From Sipunculus nudus (taxonomy: Eukaryota; Annelida; Sipuncula; Golfingiida; Sipunculidae), in assembly GCA_026874595.1 (NCBI GenBank), contig CM049319.1, forward strand, positions 14,721,601 through 14,785,600: a stretch of 64,000 bases of DNA, written 5' to 3'. Both the position numbers and the translations under genes were made by a program. Below, in pieces: positions 52,901 to 62,220 of the stretch (positions within the stretch are counted from its first letter, which is position 1; each line of letters begins with the position of its first letter). The notes beneath the pieces were generated by a model. That model saw only the letters and a program-made list of their open reading frames with translations. It ran no database searches and was not told the DNA's origin.

Positions 52901-53948
52901 CATGCTTTGTTATTTTGTAGAAATAATATTTATATACTAGTGATGCCAACTATATATGTTAAAAAAAATTGTTCTTTTTTATGCTCAAATTTTTTGCTGA
53001 AGCTCTGCTACTGTCAATGTGAAATTGAAATTACATCACTATTTTTTTTTATTTTCACATGAACACTAGAATATAATTTTTTACTTACCTATTCATATTC
53101 TTCAGACTTACAGCGCCACCTTCTGAGCCAGGCATACACCTAGCATCAGTCAAAATCAGGGCATTGTTCTCGCCTGCTGTGTTGCTGATCACACCTTCAC
53201 TTAAAGAATTCATGAAAATCTCAGGACTCAGAGCACCAAATGGAGTACCAGTTATTGTGACAATACTGCCCCTTGAAACCTGACTGCTGGGGATAATTTG
53301 TATATTATTGGGAATATCCATTTGTGGCTCTGTTTTTATAAGTAATAAATAAGGCAACAGGAATGACATATCTGGTTGTTCCTCTGGTTTATCTGATGAC
53401 TTTTCAGATTCATCTGTCATGCTCCAGCCTTCAGACTGTGGCATGATTTTATCCATCGCTGCTGCAAAACTGTTAACCTTAAACATAGAATGTAGTGTCC
53501 CTTTTACTGAGCGCATCTGTGTCCTCACCAAATTGTTACTGTTAGTTTTTGCTGAAGTCACTGGAAGTGTTTTCTGGGAATTCCAATCAATACCAAGTAA
53601 ACGAGACGTCCATGATTTACCAGATTTTACATCCCTTTTTGCATCATTTTTTACATATCCTGATTGCAAATGTACTTTCACTTTTAAACGCAATGCATCA
53701 AGATTTTTATAATTATGTTCCTGTTTAATTTGCTCACATATATCTGTATGGTCACTTAAATAAGGACCCAAGATTGAAGCATGAGTCAATATGAAGCCAT
53801 GTTCTGGACTGAGCACGATGGCACTACCACTGGACTCTGTTGGTTTGTCCCCTAATGCTGAATGACCTTGTGACCTTGACACTTGTTGACCTTCTGACCT
53901 TGGCCATGTTAGCTCAATCAGAGCTGTGTGTTGGCTACACTCATTCAT
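22881..53948 (-). CDS. TYSND1: TYSND1, peroxisomal trypsin-like processing protease (9 coding exons)
   Basis: Coding exons on the minus strand: 53948-53089, 52698-52538, 51629-51480, 35865-35710, 30728-30607, 26403-26315, 25756-25662, 24135-24058, 22906-22881. All are GT-AG with matching phases and give 578 aa (human 566). N-terminal half: GTPFGALSPEIFMNSLSEG near residues 234-252 and LTDARCMPGSEGG near 266-278 (human LTDARCLPGTEGG). Then GIVVAPLCWK (about 294-303). Protease domain: TCSHV with His381, FDIAVLKL with Asp416, GASGGP with Ser493, then TRDN-type RDNDTKASYPHVNL. The C-terminus is SKL, a peroxisomal PTS1. In mammals TYSND1 cleaves itself and several PTS1/PTS2 beta-oxidation enzymes. 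An acceptor (cttcaag) lies just upstream of the ATG, so a 5' non-coding exon is expected. Confidence 0.94.
23500..23870. repeat. Decayed dispersed repeat, GGTGGCACCACC family
   Basis: Contains GTAGGTGGCACCA and a distal end with ACAGACGACAGACGTCGCCACACCATCGC..., as seen again at 31885, 34322-34396 and, inverted, 43606-43680. This is TYSND1 intron 8 sequence. Confidence 0.55.
24058..24135 (-). CDS. TYSND1: TYSND1 exon 8
   Basis: Encodes PKVLDKLTIQNEKVKKLWIL, equivalent to human VRVVWRLQRPL. The donor is CAG|gtgaaa. Reading through it gives a stop after GEKLKF. Confidence 0.85.
24640..25570. other. GC-elevated, non-repetitive block in TYSND1 intron 7
   Basis: This stretch is richer in GC and CpG than its surroundings and matches no repeat in the window. 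It includes CTAATTGCAATTAAG near 24710 and GCGCTGAATAAATTAGCGCC near 25490. Short open frames here show no recognised similarity. It may be a conserved non-coding element or an unrecognised exon cluster. Confidence 0.4.
25662..25756 (-). CDS. TYSND1: TYSND1 exon 7
   Basis: Encodes RDNDTKASYPHVNLAVPM, close to human RDNNTGATYPHLNFSIPI. Two donors six bases apart keep the phase (A|gtaagt at 25661, A|gtaaca at 25667); the stronger GTAAGT is chosen. Confidence 0.9.
25905..26170. repeat. Degenerate short tandem repeat, CTATTACAGACACCTCC type
   Basis: About ten loose copies with a 20-25-bp period around CTCTATTACAGACACCTCC, in TYSND1 intron 6. Confidence 0.6.
26315..26403 (-). CDS. TYSND1: TYSND1 exon 6 with catalytic Ser
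   Basis: Encodes TTCMVHAGASGGPAISADG. Ser493 in GASGGP is the predicted nucleophile (human GSSGGP). Confidence 0.94.
26864..28604. repeat. 1,741-bp tandem duplication, copy 1
   Basis: The first of two directly adjacent copies with no difference noticed by eye. The unit is itself made of loose GGTGGCRCCACC-family repeats plus one MITE. It lies in TYSND1 intron 5. Confidence 0.95.
28110..28465. mobile_element. 356-bp MITE with ~40-bp inverted ends (copy 1)
   Basis: Ends read CTAAAGACCAGTTTACATGG and, inverted, CTAAAGGGCAGTTTTCATGT; similarity continues through TTTTTCCTTA and ACAGTC. No coding capacity. A target duplication was not found. Confidence 0.7.
28605..30345. repeat. 1,741-bp tandem duplication, copy 2
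   Basis: The second copy starts exactly where copy 1 ends (CCTGAG|AGTAGTACC) and diverges again at CCTGAG|ATTTGG. All open frames in the two copies translate identically. It is either a very recent duplication or an assembly artefact. Confidence 0.95.
29851..30206. mobile_element. 356-bp MITE (copy 2, carried by the duplication)
   Basis: Same element as at 28110-28465, copied with the 1,741-bp unit rather than by its own transposition. Confidence 0.7.
30607..30728 (-). CDS. TYSND1: TYSND1 exon 5
   Basis: Encodes GQRVTVVGHALF, WSRGIVAKV and GGKPVMVQ, matching the TVVGYGVF and SGIL strands of the human protease domain. Confidence 0.92.
31020..31500. repeat. GGTGGCACCACC-family decayed tandem copies
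   Basis: About three loose ~125-bp units around TTGGTGGCACCACCAGTCTTGTATA and TTTCAGGCTGATATATCAAA, matching 23500-23690 and 27200-28600. TYSND1 intron 4. Confidence 0.6.
31540..32150. repeat. Two interleaved minisatellites in TYSND1 intron 4
   Basis: Units around CTGCACTGAGTGAACTCTTGACC occur from 31580 to 32115. Within them, at 31935-32050, is a ~24-bp array of ACCCATGAGGTGATCACATG. Confidence 0.7.
32580..34396. repeat. Diverged ~450-600-bp repeat copies ending in a (GACG)-rich tract
   Basis: Recurring TGAACAAACTTGAGAGAGAT, CATTTCTGTAAAATATT and GGCGCCACCAGTACC. The last copy ends with ACAGACGCCGGACGACGGCC at 34328 and CATCGCATAAGCTCACAGGTTCGCT. An inverted relative lies at 43606-44060. 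Confidence 0.6.
34640..35150. repeat. Two ~300-bp direct copies ending in (GGAC)n
   Basis: CACCCATCTTCGAACTTGACC and TTTTGTCGATATACATCTT occur twice about 300 bp apart. The right copy ends in a GGACGGACGGAC tract at about 35095-35115. Confidence 0.65.
35710..35865 (-). CDS. TYSND1: TYSND1 exon 4 with catalytic Asp
   Basis: Encodes AVKLGNRHWTAADIVYAS and VFDIAVLKLHKPQ. Asp416 is the predicted triad acid. It lies 15.6 kb from exon 3. Confidence 0.92.
36520..36645. repeat. 60-bp direct repeat pair with hairpin core
   Basis: Two 60-bp copies of a unit with GCTTGCCGGAAATC-TTC-GATTTTCGCAAGC, an imperfect hairpin. Further copies lie at about 37843-37955 (two), 41610, 42870, 45990 and 47212-47310 (two), always before a TGTCTGTTTGT tract or at the end of a 1.2-kb unit. 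Confidence 0.85.
36640..37840. repeat. ~1.2-kb unit, copy A
   Basis: Runs from the TGTTTGTCTGTCCAGTCTCTAC head to the GC-rich tail near GGGCCCCATCTATGATCATAC. Contains the AGGTCA cluster (36761-36785), GTTACCATGGTTACC (37369-37383) and CTCGTCAAACGAG. Confidence 0.9.
39050..40235. repeat. ~148-bp tandem array, about 8 units
   Basis: Each unit reads roughly ATGCTTATAACTCGGCGACT, a TTTACAGCTAGACAGGTCTAG segment, TTTGGCCAGCTTGACATGAC, then TCTCGCACCATATCTCGTCAAACGAG and an ACGAGATTTCA tail. The CTCGTCAAACGAG core recurs at about 39151, 39298, 39595, 39744, 39891, 40040 and 40185. Confidence 0.85.
40410..41600. repeat. ~1.2-kb unit, copy B
   Basis: Nearly identical to A. Its head follows TTTCCGGCAAGCGCGTGACCTC instead of the 60-bp repeat. 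AGGTCA cluster at 40528-40552. Confidence 0.9.
41660..42860. repeat. ~1.2-kb unit, copy C
   Basis: Lies 1,261 bp after B in direct orientation with one 60-bp repeat between. AGGTCA cluster at 41789-41813. Confidence 0.9.
43600..44070. repeat. Inverted copy of the 32.6-34.4-kb repeat family
   Basis: Begins AGCGAATCTGTGAGCTTATGC with CGTCGTCCGTCGTCTG, the reverse complement of the end at 34330-34396, and runs to GGTGGCGCCACTTACATTGA. Confidence 0.65.
44790..45980. repeat. ~1.2-kb unit, copy D
   Basis: Shares private variants with E (CTCTAGAGGTCGCAATTTTGAT, TGCTGCAATCTGC, TTGACCATCTG) that A-C lack. AGGTCA cluster at 44907-44931. Confidence 0.9.
46040..47200. repeat. ~1.2-kb unit, copy E
   Basis: Lies 1,261 bp after D, with a roughly 60-bp deletion near 47042 relative to D. 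AGGTCA cluster at 46168-46192. A decayed sixth relative continues at about 47330-48810. Confidence 0.9.
49010..50040. repeat. ~200-bp tandem array, 5 units
   Basis: Five direct units with CAGATGGCGCTGCAG, ATTGTGCCATATCTCCAAAACT, GTGTCACAACATTGATTGCAGC and TCGTGGGGACTCTGTCGTATTC. A sixth, partial unit is at about 50380-50575. Confidence 0.85.
50830..51479. other. End of TYSND1 intron 3
   Basis: Unique-looking AT-rich sequence between the repeat block and exon 3. No gene recognised. Confidence 0.5.
51480..51629 (-). CDS. TYSND1: TYSND1 exon 3 with catalytic His
   Basis: Encodes SVVLVKAGSSWGSGIIIHP and LILTCSHVLRG. The His of TCSHV (residue 381) is the predicted general base. The donor is CAG|gtaaac at 51479. 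Confidence 0.93.
51690..52400. repeat. TCTCTGATCTG low-complexity array in TYSND1 intron 2
   Basis: Dozens of loose copies of TCTCTGAYCTG and CTGTCTCTG, broken by a T-rich stretch at 51880-51920. Confidence 0.85.
52538..52698 (-). CDS. TYSND1: TYSND1 exon 2
   Basis: Enters in phase 2 and leaves in phase 1. Encodes FRAGLLGIVVAPLCWKQNEW, matching the VGMVVAPLCWK region of the human protein. Confidence 0.92.
53089..53948 (-). CDS. TYSND1: TYSND1 exon 1: N-terminal, degenerate protease-like domain
   Basis: Encodes residues 1-286 plus two bases. SGSAIVL...GFILTHASIL resembles the His region of a trypsin-like fold, and MPGSEGGAV resembles GxSGGP with Glu where the nucleophile would be. This half is therefore probably non-catalytic. 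Confidence 0.93.
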
Positions 53949-55574
53949 TGTGGAGCATGCTATCTATTCCTTGAAGAAAAAAAGATAAAATTTTTAAAAA
54001 ATTTAAACATTAAGTGAAGCCTTTGAATGTTAATATACTGTTATTAAAGTAACAGTAGAAAAAGCACTTACTAATTACCCATTGCTTTAATTATTTCTCT
54101 ACATATTTAAAAAGCAAGGGACCCATGGGTCACGGCGCTCAGCTTATCATGATTGGACTATAAATGTATCACCATTGTGATACTATATTTAGTCGACAAA
54201 CCTTATGAATATCATGGACGTGTTAGGCTATTATAAAGGAATATAATGTAATATGTGAGAAAATGATGTATGAAATAACCTGACTGATGGATTAATATGG
54301 AGTAAATATAGTGGTTTACTTTTTATTTATTTGGGAGCTGTTGAAAATAGGGATATATTTGAGCAAATATGAATGCAATGATAGTACACTAAGCAGTGGT
54401 AGAATGATGATAAGGCTATTTGTTGATGGATCTATAGTGTATGGAAGTCCGCAAGATTTCAATTTGACAGATATAATGTTATGATTAACTTTGCTGAAGA
54501 GGGAATTTATGAATTGTGACTGTATGACATGATATCTCTTAGGTCTGCACAAGGTACATTATATTGATGACCACCATGTCTACATATTGACATAATTTCT
54601 GGCATGTCAATAGGTAACAAATAGTTATACAATATATAAAAATATGAATATATCTGATTCATCTTGTTCTCGTTTACTGAGGCTGACATTGGGATGGGGT
54701 TCAGAGAAGGAAACAGTGTGGGCAGCGAGGAGGGTTGGATGCAGAGAGAAAAGGAGATAGAGAGAGAGGGACGGAGCATTCAACAGTACTTAAACACATG
54801 GAAGGTTAAAATCTAAAATATTATGAAAGTCTGAGAGAAAGTCTGAGAGAAAGAGGTAATCTAGGCCATGGTTGGTTGATATGATTGAAGAAATTGTTGC
54901 AAATAATATTTTAAGATCTGACCATGGATCTAAGGGAGTCACAATGGCTCCAATGAACAATTTTTACATAAATTCCTTTTTTTTATAACATCATTTTTTT
55001 CCAGGTTTGAAAATGTAACTATACATTTAGAGTATAACATATATATGTGAATATTTCAGTTGATTCACATTTCTTAATTGCATCAACATATATATCTAAT
55101 AAATAAGGTTTATAGTACCTGTCAACAGAATGGGGTGGATGGAGGAAGGGAGGCATAGGGGTGAGAGAGAGAGAGAGAGAAAGAGAGCTAGACTGCCAGA
55201 GAAAGAGAGAAAGGGAAAGAGAGAGAGGAGAAAGGCTATCTGGTAATTACTGCCTGACCCAGCCTGGCCCAGACACTTACAGGTGAAGGTGTTATGTAAC
55301 AGCCTAGAACACTGTTAACCAATGACTTGATGTTAACATTCAAGACATGGTGCAATAAATATGGGTCACTGTGCTCAGATGAAGTTGACTTGAAGGTAAA
55401 AATCGAACATAATATCAAATGGAGAGGAAAAGGTAATATATGCCATGGCTGGTTGACATGATCGGTTTGTATAGATGAGTAAGAATTTGTTGCAAATAAT
55501 ATTTTGTGACCAAACAATGCATTCTCTAATGTTAAAATTGAAGCATGTGAGCAGTTTGTGAACATAAGATGTCC
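53949..55574. other. TYSND1 5' flank or 5' UTR intron
   Basis: Begins with an acceptor-like tract (on the minus strand ttttttcttcaag) and is otherwise non-coding. Two diverged copies of a sequence around CAAATAATATTTT and GGTTGAYATGAT occur near 54870 and 55450. Confidence 0.45.
55155..55232. repeat. (GA)n purine tract
   Basis: GAGAGAGAGAGAGAGAAAGAGAG and similar; a related purine-rich stretch lies at 54715-54775. Confidence 0.9.
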
Positions 55575-56440
55575 GCCCGGCTATCCGCTTCCCAGTTATC
55601 CGCTTCCCAGTTATCCGCTTCCCAAATATCTGCTCACCAAATATCCGCGTGCCCAGAACTCCGTGTGTGAGCGTTAATGGTCGAAAACAACCCTGCACAG
55701 ATACAGGTGTACTTGCCTTAATGATTAAATCAAGGTTACATGATCAAGGGTGCAATACTGTTTGTATTACACTTAAAGAGAACCCTTTCGCGGCGGAGCG
55801 GTTTACGACTGCACGAAACAGCTTATTTATATCGCGCAAGCGGGGTTTCCCCAGGTTAACGTGATGAAACTATCCAAGCTAACATTTTAAGGTAAAAATA
55901 TATTGTTAAAGAATATGTATAATCTGTTGTAATTACCTGTATGATAACACATTTAAAACCAATTTTTTTTGTCCGTCCGTCAACATATACGTGTCATGAA
56001 TGATGCAAAAACAATCGCTCGGGGTAACATAATAAAAACCTGCAAGAATGAATATAAAGCTGACACAAAAACGTAAGATTAATAATAATTTAATAAAAGC
56101 AGTATTTTATCTAAGGCTTGGATGGCCTCACACGTACAAGTTCGCTTGGAGCGTCGTGGTTCAGTGATCACACACATGCAGTAATCCGTTGACCCAATTC
56201 AGGACACCAGCCTCGACAGCGATGTTGCGATCTGGTAAAAAAATGCTTCAAAAACCGGTAGCTCCTGTATTTAAATGTTCCTTGGTGTCTTCCTTCATCT
56301 TCTTTTTCCATGACCGTTGCATATATGAACCGTGCAGGGTAATTTTCGACCGTTACCGCTCTCACACGGATATCTGGCCACGCGGATATTTGGTGAGCAG
56401 ATATTTGGGAAGCGGATAACTGGGAAGCGGATAGCCGGGC
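55575..56440. mobile_element. 866-bp foldback-like element with iterated inverted ends
   Basis: Left arm 55575-55698 and right arm 56332-56440 are inverted copies starting GCCCGGCTATCCGCTTCCCA. Each arm contains 4-6 direct ~15-bp iterations of TATCCGCTTCCCAGT, then CCGTGTGTGAGCG and GGTCGAAAA. No transposase is present in the interior. No clear target duplication was seen. Confidence 0.75.
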
Positions 56441-56640
56441 CTGAACCATTATTACCATGATCATTGGCTGGCTTTTAGATAAATTGCTGACAGTTCAGTA
56501 GTTTACACATTTGCTCAATTGGATCTATTTTACATAATATATATTATTAAATGTATGTATTTTTTATTTTATAAAATGTATACAGTTGAAATATAACTGA
56601 TGTCCCCAGTCCCCAGATGCAAGGACTTGGTGGTGATGGT

Positions 56641-56662
56641 GGGTGGGGGGGGGGGGGGAGGG
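56641..56662. repeat. Poly(G) tract
   Basis: A run of G with one T and one A interruption. A similar run lies at 57461-57480. Both are candidates for G-quadruplex formation and for sequencing length error. Confidence 0.9.
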
Positions 56663-57696
56663 CTGGAATGATGGGAGTTACAAGATCTCTGTATTAATAA
56701 AGTGTATATACATATAGGATTTCCACTTAATTTAACAATACTTACAGGATTAAATAGTTCACTCACAATTACATAATATTTAAAAAAGGACAGACAGACT
56801 GTTAGACAAACAAAGCTGATAATATATTTTAATATTTTAAAGTTTTTCATCTGCAATATAACACATCTGAATACATAAGTTGCTTTCAAATTTCAGACTT
56901 AAATAGCTTAAATCCATACACATACAGCATATGAAAGTTATTTCAACAGTGCTTAAAGGAAAAATTTCATAATTAATATATATATTTAATGATAATTGAG
57001 AGATGATGGACAGGCAGAGCTGATCACTTTATGTTCCATTCTCCTAAGGCAAGAATATGTTTCAGTTCGATCTTCATTTTTTCTAATCCAATTATTTTTC
57101 AAATTAAAAAAAATTGTACACATTTGCAATAATAACTAATGTCCCAGTGCAAAGGTGACGGTGTGGTGCAAAGGATCAATGACAGCTGAGGGAGGGCGGG
57201 TGGGATTAACAACACTTTTGCATATACATTCAGGGCAAACAGAGCCTGATCTTCAATTCTGCTGAGGCTCGAAAATAATAAACACATGTTTGTATTAGAT
57301 CCTCATTTGTTTATTTTAAGTTTAATTTGTATACATTTCCAATATAACATATATTTCTGAATATAAACGTTGATTCATAATTCTAAATTGCATCATCATA
57401 AATCTCAATCTTGTCATATAACACCACATCATGCATACAAATGTATATTTATATATTCATGGGGGGGGGGGGGAAGGGGGTGTGATATGAGAACAATTGT
57501 ACACCTGTCACAGCAGGGGATCTCCCCCAGTGACTGTAACAAATCAGGAACCCTGACATAGCTGACTTCCAGTGACCTGGAGTGGCCTACCTGCATGTGG
57601 AACAAAGCAAGTGACTACAATAGAGCCTCAAGATAAAATTCAATAACTAGCCTTTATTTTCAAATTTCAGATTTAAACAAATTAAATACTTATGTT

Positions 57697-59035
57697 TACA
57701 TGCTGTGAAAATTAAATCAACAGTACTCACAGGAAAAAAACATGCCTTGGTCAAAGTTGGGTAAAATTTAAGGTACTGATTTTATGTTTATGCTAATAAC
57801 TTATAAAATTTACAAAATTCAGATCTAATTTTGGGTATACAATTGAATCTTAATTAAACAATGTTATATACTAGAAAAAATTCTCTAGATTCAATAATTT
57901 TCATGTAACGTGAGTAAATATTTTTCCTGATTTTTTACAAAGTCCATTATGTTTGGGCCCATAACTTAAATGCGTAAAACAATTACGCAAAACTGACATC
58001 ATTTCTGGCATGTGCTTAGCGAATGTATAGAAAAATATGTATATTATATATGAACAAAGTCAGATCAGTGGTTTTGATATTGGGCAGTCCTGAAGTGTAA
58101 CAATGGGTTTTTAATGGAAAAATGAAGTTTTTCATTCATATCTCGAAGGAATTAAGTCCTAGTGACCAAATTCTTGGCATGGTAGGGGATATTGGAGACA
58201 TCTAGCTGTATGCCAAATTTATGGAACTCAGTGCTGAAGCTGGGGAGCTTAGCTCTAGCAAACTGCATAACACTCACATGATATAAACAATATGTGACAG
58301 GTGCTTGAAAACTTGAATAAAATCTACAGTTTTTGTACAACTGGTTTCAAATTTTTGATGTTAACAGTTGAAATGCTAACAAAAACATGCTTTGAAAATT
58401 AAATCCACTGCAGTTACAGGAAAAAAAACGTGCCATGGTCAAAGCTGGGCAAAATTTAAGGTGCCAATTTTTTATTTTTGCTAATATTTTAAAAAATTTA
58501 AAAGATTTTGTTCTAATTTTGGGTATACAATTTAATTTTGATTAATAGAAGCTATATTACTGGAAAAAAGTGCTTAGCTTTAACAAGTTTTATGTTAAGT
58601 GATCAAATTTCTTCCTGATTATTTACAAATGCATTATGTTTGGGCCCATAATTTTTTTTTAATTATATAATACAGACCTAATTTCTGGCATGTACATAGG
58701 AACTATATAGTGGATTTTTTATGTTAAATATGAGGAAAAACAGATGAGAGGTTTTGATATTAAGCAGTCCTGAAGTGTGAAGATAGGTTTTTAATAAAAA
58801 ATTGAGGTTTTTCCTTAATTTCTCAAAGGAACGAAGTTGCAAAGACCCAGTTTTCGGCTTTGGTAGGAGATCTTGGGGACATCTAACATTATGCCAATTT
58901 TGGATTCCTAGGTCTTACGGTTTCAAATCGTGCCACATCTACGGATGGACGGACGGACAGACAGACGGACAGACGGACAGACGACGGACAATGGACCACA
59001 ACTATGACAATGGACCATAACTTATAGTCAGCTGA
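57697..59035. repeat. Two diverged ~688-bp direct copies ending in (GGAC/AGAC)n
   Basis: TCAAAGTTGGGTAAAATTTAAGG at 57751 recurs at 58439, and further matching text follows (GCAGTCCTGAAGTGT, GGGACATCTA). The right copy ends in GGACGGACAGACAGACGGAC, 58941-58990. Confidence 0.8.
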
Positions 59036-59039
59036 GCTA

Positions 59040-60813
59040 AAAACTTGAAGACTATAATGAATTTTAATGAATATCTATATATATTGAGACAGTCTAGATA
59101 ACAATATTACCTGCTTCAGAGACATGACACACAGTAATCATGCAAGTTGTTATTCAAAGTTCTTTTATTTTGTTCAATTTATTGTCTTAATTGAGTACTA
59201 TTTTTTTTCTAGTCTTTTTTGTCCTATTATCATCTCATTTTGTGTAATGTATATTGGTGAATGAAAACAAAATGAAATCAAATTTAGTAATTATATTTTA
59301 GAGTACATTTAAATCATGAATAGTAAACAAATACTACAATGTATGTCAGCATTTGGGACACCCAGGTAGTTTTTTATAAACATTAGTAAAATGATTTACA
59401 ATCATGCACGCATAACAACAATTATCCTACATAAACATTAATTTGTTTATATTTCATTTTTTTTAATTGTATACCTATTAGGTCCATTCCATTTAATTAT
59501 ATTTCAAATATCTAGCTTAAAAAAGAGGGCATTCAAATATAAACTCACTTACATCACTTAGCATTTAAAAATATATTTTATGGAGACAAACAAAAACGGT
59601 CAAACATGGTCAAATACACAACCACCTTCGAGTGTAACTCAGATAAAATTTAAATCAACTGCCACAGCCAATGCAAAAGTATTACTAAAAATATAAGATG
59701 CTAAATTAGTTATTACAGTGCACATAAAAGATGTCCATCGATTATCATCAGGTACGCTGTGTATATAGTATGATGACACAGACTAGCCACGGGTAGTATT
59801 AGTATACTATTACTAGTAATAGTACTATAATAGGCCTATATAATAGTAATTATCAGGTAATATTATAGTGTCACCGATTTTGGGCGATAACACAAGATTT
59901 TATACGGAGTTTTAGTGACAATCTTCCATTTACGTTGACAGCCAAATAACACCAACAACAAACAGCCCACCTGTTATCCCTGTGCCTGTGACATATAAAC
60001 ATATACGAGTACGAGCGTTTAACTGTCACAATCCGCGAGGGTTTCGAACACTGTGAGCTGACCTTCGACTGGGTCTGCTTGGGTGCACTTTGGCTCAGAC
60101 AGTTTGGGGACTACTGTTCACAATCTCTCGTGATACTTGTATGTACAGATAGATATCGGATTTTACCTGACTGTAGTGAAGGAAATTAAGCGCTGCTTTT
60201 CGTTTTTATTTATTATCCAAAATTGCAATCTATTTAATAGATTTTGAAAGAAAACGACTAATCATCGATTTGATCGATTAATCGGCACACCGCTATATAT
60301 ATATATATATATATTGGGTGTAAATTCATGTTCAACGATAGAAAAAAATAAAAGTACAGTATATTTGTCTAGACTCGACAATTAATACATGCATATGTGA
60401 ACCAAACGTACGTATAGGCCTTCGTTTTGACTGATATGATGTCTATTGCTGTTATGTGTGATGGAAATGTGTAAAAACTTAAATGCTTTGATTCAAAAAA
60501 TTACATATTGATATTTGGTTTTATCAACTCTGTTTAATGGGAAAATTAAGGTTTTCAGTTTAAGCCCTAAATTTGACAGTTTTGATTATTTTCAAGCAAA
60601 ACAAACATTTTCTCATTTTGCTGCTATATATTGACTATATATAAACGTGCATAAGATTATCCGTGTTTGTGCTGTAAAACTTAATTCGTTTATAAGTATT
60701 GGAGAGGAGACACCAAGCTTGTCTTTCATTTAAACATTTTCTCATTTAATAAAATCTATATCATTTCAACAGAGTTCTGTATGCCAACATGGTTTATGGA
60801 GGCATTACAAAAG
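59040..60813. promoter_or_regulatory. Non-coding region; possible TYSND1 promoter near 59.95-60.15 kb
   Basis: Mostly AT-rich. At 59980-60130 there is a CpG-richer patch (ATCCGCGAGGGTTTCGAACA), with a minus-strand donor-like AACAG|gtgggc at about 59972. It could hold the 5' non-coding exon and promoter of TYSND1, but nothing fixes the start. A perfect 20-bp palindrome lies at 59805-59824 and an (AT)n tract at 60293-60314. Confidence 0.25.
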
Positions 60814-60821
60814 ATATAAAC

Positions 60822-61124
60822 CAGGGGCGTCAATATAGGGGGGATGGGGGTATATATACCCCCGAATTTTTTGCAAGGGGAGATGATCTATGTAATCATC
60901 CCCCCTGAAATTCAGAGAATACTATTTATATATTGGAAATGAGTATATCATAATTAGTATTAAAACTTTATTTCAATTTCTGAGTTTAATATGAAATATT
61001 TTATATCTAAACCTGATATTTGGATAAACATTGACTGAAAACAGAATACCTTATTTTCTAAAACCTTATATTTAACTGTAATATATTTAAATGATTCACA
61101 CAGACAATAAAAAGGTATATATAG

Positions 61125-61171
<47 letters not shown>

Positions 61172-61290
61172 CATACACACACACATATATGTATATACAG
61201 TGTGTTTGTGTTTGTGCGTGTGTATGTGTGTGTGTGTTTGAAAAAAGATGCGAGTCACCACCACCCCTTTAAGACAAATTGACGCCACTG
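60822..61290. mobile_element. hAT-type MITE with 8-bp target duplication
   Basis: Inverted ends CAGGGGCGTCAAT and CAGTGGCGTCAAT; flanked by identical 8-mers ATATAAAC at 60814-60821 and 61291-61298. End sequence and 8-bp duplication fit the hAT superfamily. The 469-bp body has no coding capacity and contains an (AT)n/(GT)n microsatellite. Confidence 0.85.
61125..61240. repeat. (AT)n-(AC)n-(GT)n compound microsatellite
   Basis: Simple repeat inside the hAT-type MITE; it creates spurious Y-I and T-H open frames. Confidence 0.95.
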
Positions 61291-61298
61291 ATATAAAC

Positions 61299-61949
61299 TG
61301 TGAAATAACTGTAAAATATGAAAGCAATTTTAAATTTAAATGTCTGTTTCCTTTGCAGTAACCTTATCCACGGGTCCAAGATTTTGTTTGAGGGCTGGTC
61401 ATTTAGTTAGCAAAAATTAGCAGACATGCATAATACAAGAGAAAATACAACATTTATTGTATTACCCTGATAACCACATATATATAATGCATCATTTGTC
61501 GGTGGTAAAAGTTCCCGTGCCTTTTTCTTCTTTCTAAAACAATTCCAGTCTAACCATGACATGACCATGCATGGACAGATCACGGCACATTAGAGATAGT
61601 CGGACTGCCTTTACAGTTTACTGGTATTCAGAATTGTGTATCTTTTTAATACTTTTAAAGCCAATTAACTCATCATATATTTAATAATAATTATCATGAT
61701 ATTTTATTCTTATAATGCGCACATATTCAGAAAACAAGACTCTGCTCATAACAATACAATATATATTTATAGCAATCACATATATACATTTAGAATAAAT
61801 GGCAATAATTAGTAAATATTCAAAGCATAATGCCAATGTTAAGATCAGTAAATTGTCATAATACTAAATACTAAATCATAGCATATAATCTAACATTTAC
61901 ATAAAATATTACCATAGGCTTGCCTAAAAATGTATCTTCAGTGCACGTT
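61299..61949. other. No gene seen
   Basis: AT-rich sequence without recognised exons. Confidence 0.5.
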
Positions 61950-62220
61950 AAAATATATCAATAGCACTTTGAAATATATCAATAGAATCTGATTTCTTTA
62001 TATTTAGCCCGACAATCTGTTCCAGAGCACAGTAGCGCAACAACTGAATGCTTTTCCCCATATTTACCCCTATATATAGGTTCACAATTAAAGAATCTTG
62101 CATGTACTTATTACTTGATCTCAATGCACGAGGTGTAAAATGTAACTGAAGTAATTCTGTGACATAAAGACGTGCTTTCTCATTGAGAGCTTTATATGTA
62201 AATATACAAGCAGCAATATT
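61950..62220 (-). pseudogene. LINE ORF2 C-terminal tail fragment
   Basis: Reading the minus strand from 62220 gives an open stretch of about 89 codons without a start: IFTYKALNEKARLYVTELL, FTPRALRSSN, then KKSDSIDIFQ. It follows the order of the region after the reverse transcriptase in many Jockey/CR1-like LINEs (TYKALxGxAPxYLxxLL, TPxRxLRSSD, a Trp-Asn-Ser-Leu-Pro segment, DSVDSFK). The Trp-Asn-Ser-Leu-Pro part is eroded. It is a 5'-truncated, inactive relic. Confidence 0.7.

Noticed and set aside
55375-55698. Frame with repeated FGKRITGKRI
   Set aside because: It is the 15-bp iterations of the foldback arm read as protein.
61058-61327. Open frames rich in Y-I and T-H
   Set aside because: They are translations of the AT/GT microsatellite inside the MITE; the same applies to 62958-63229.
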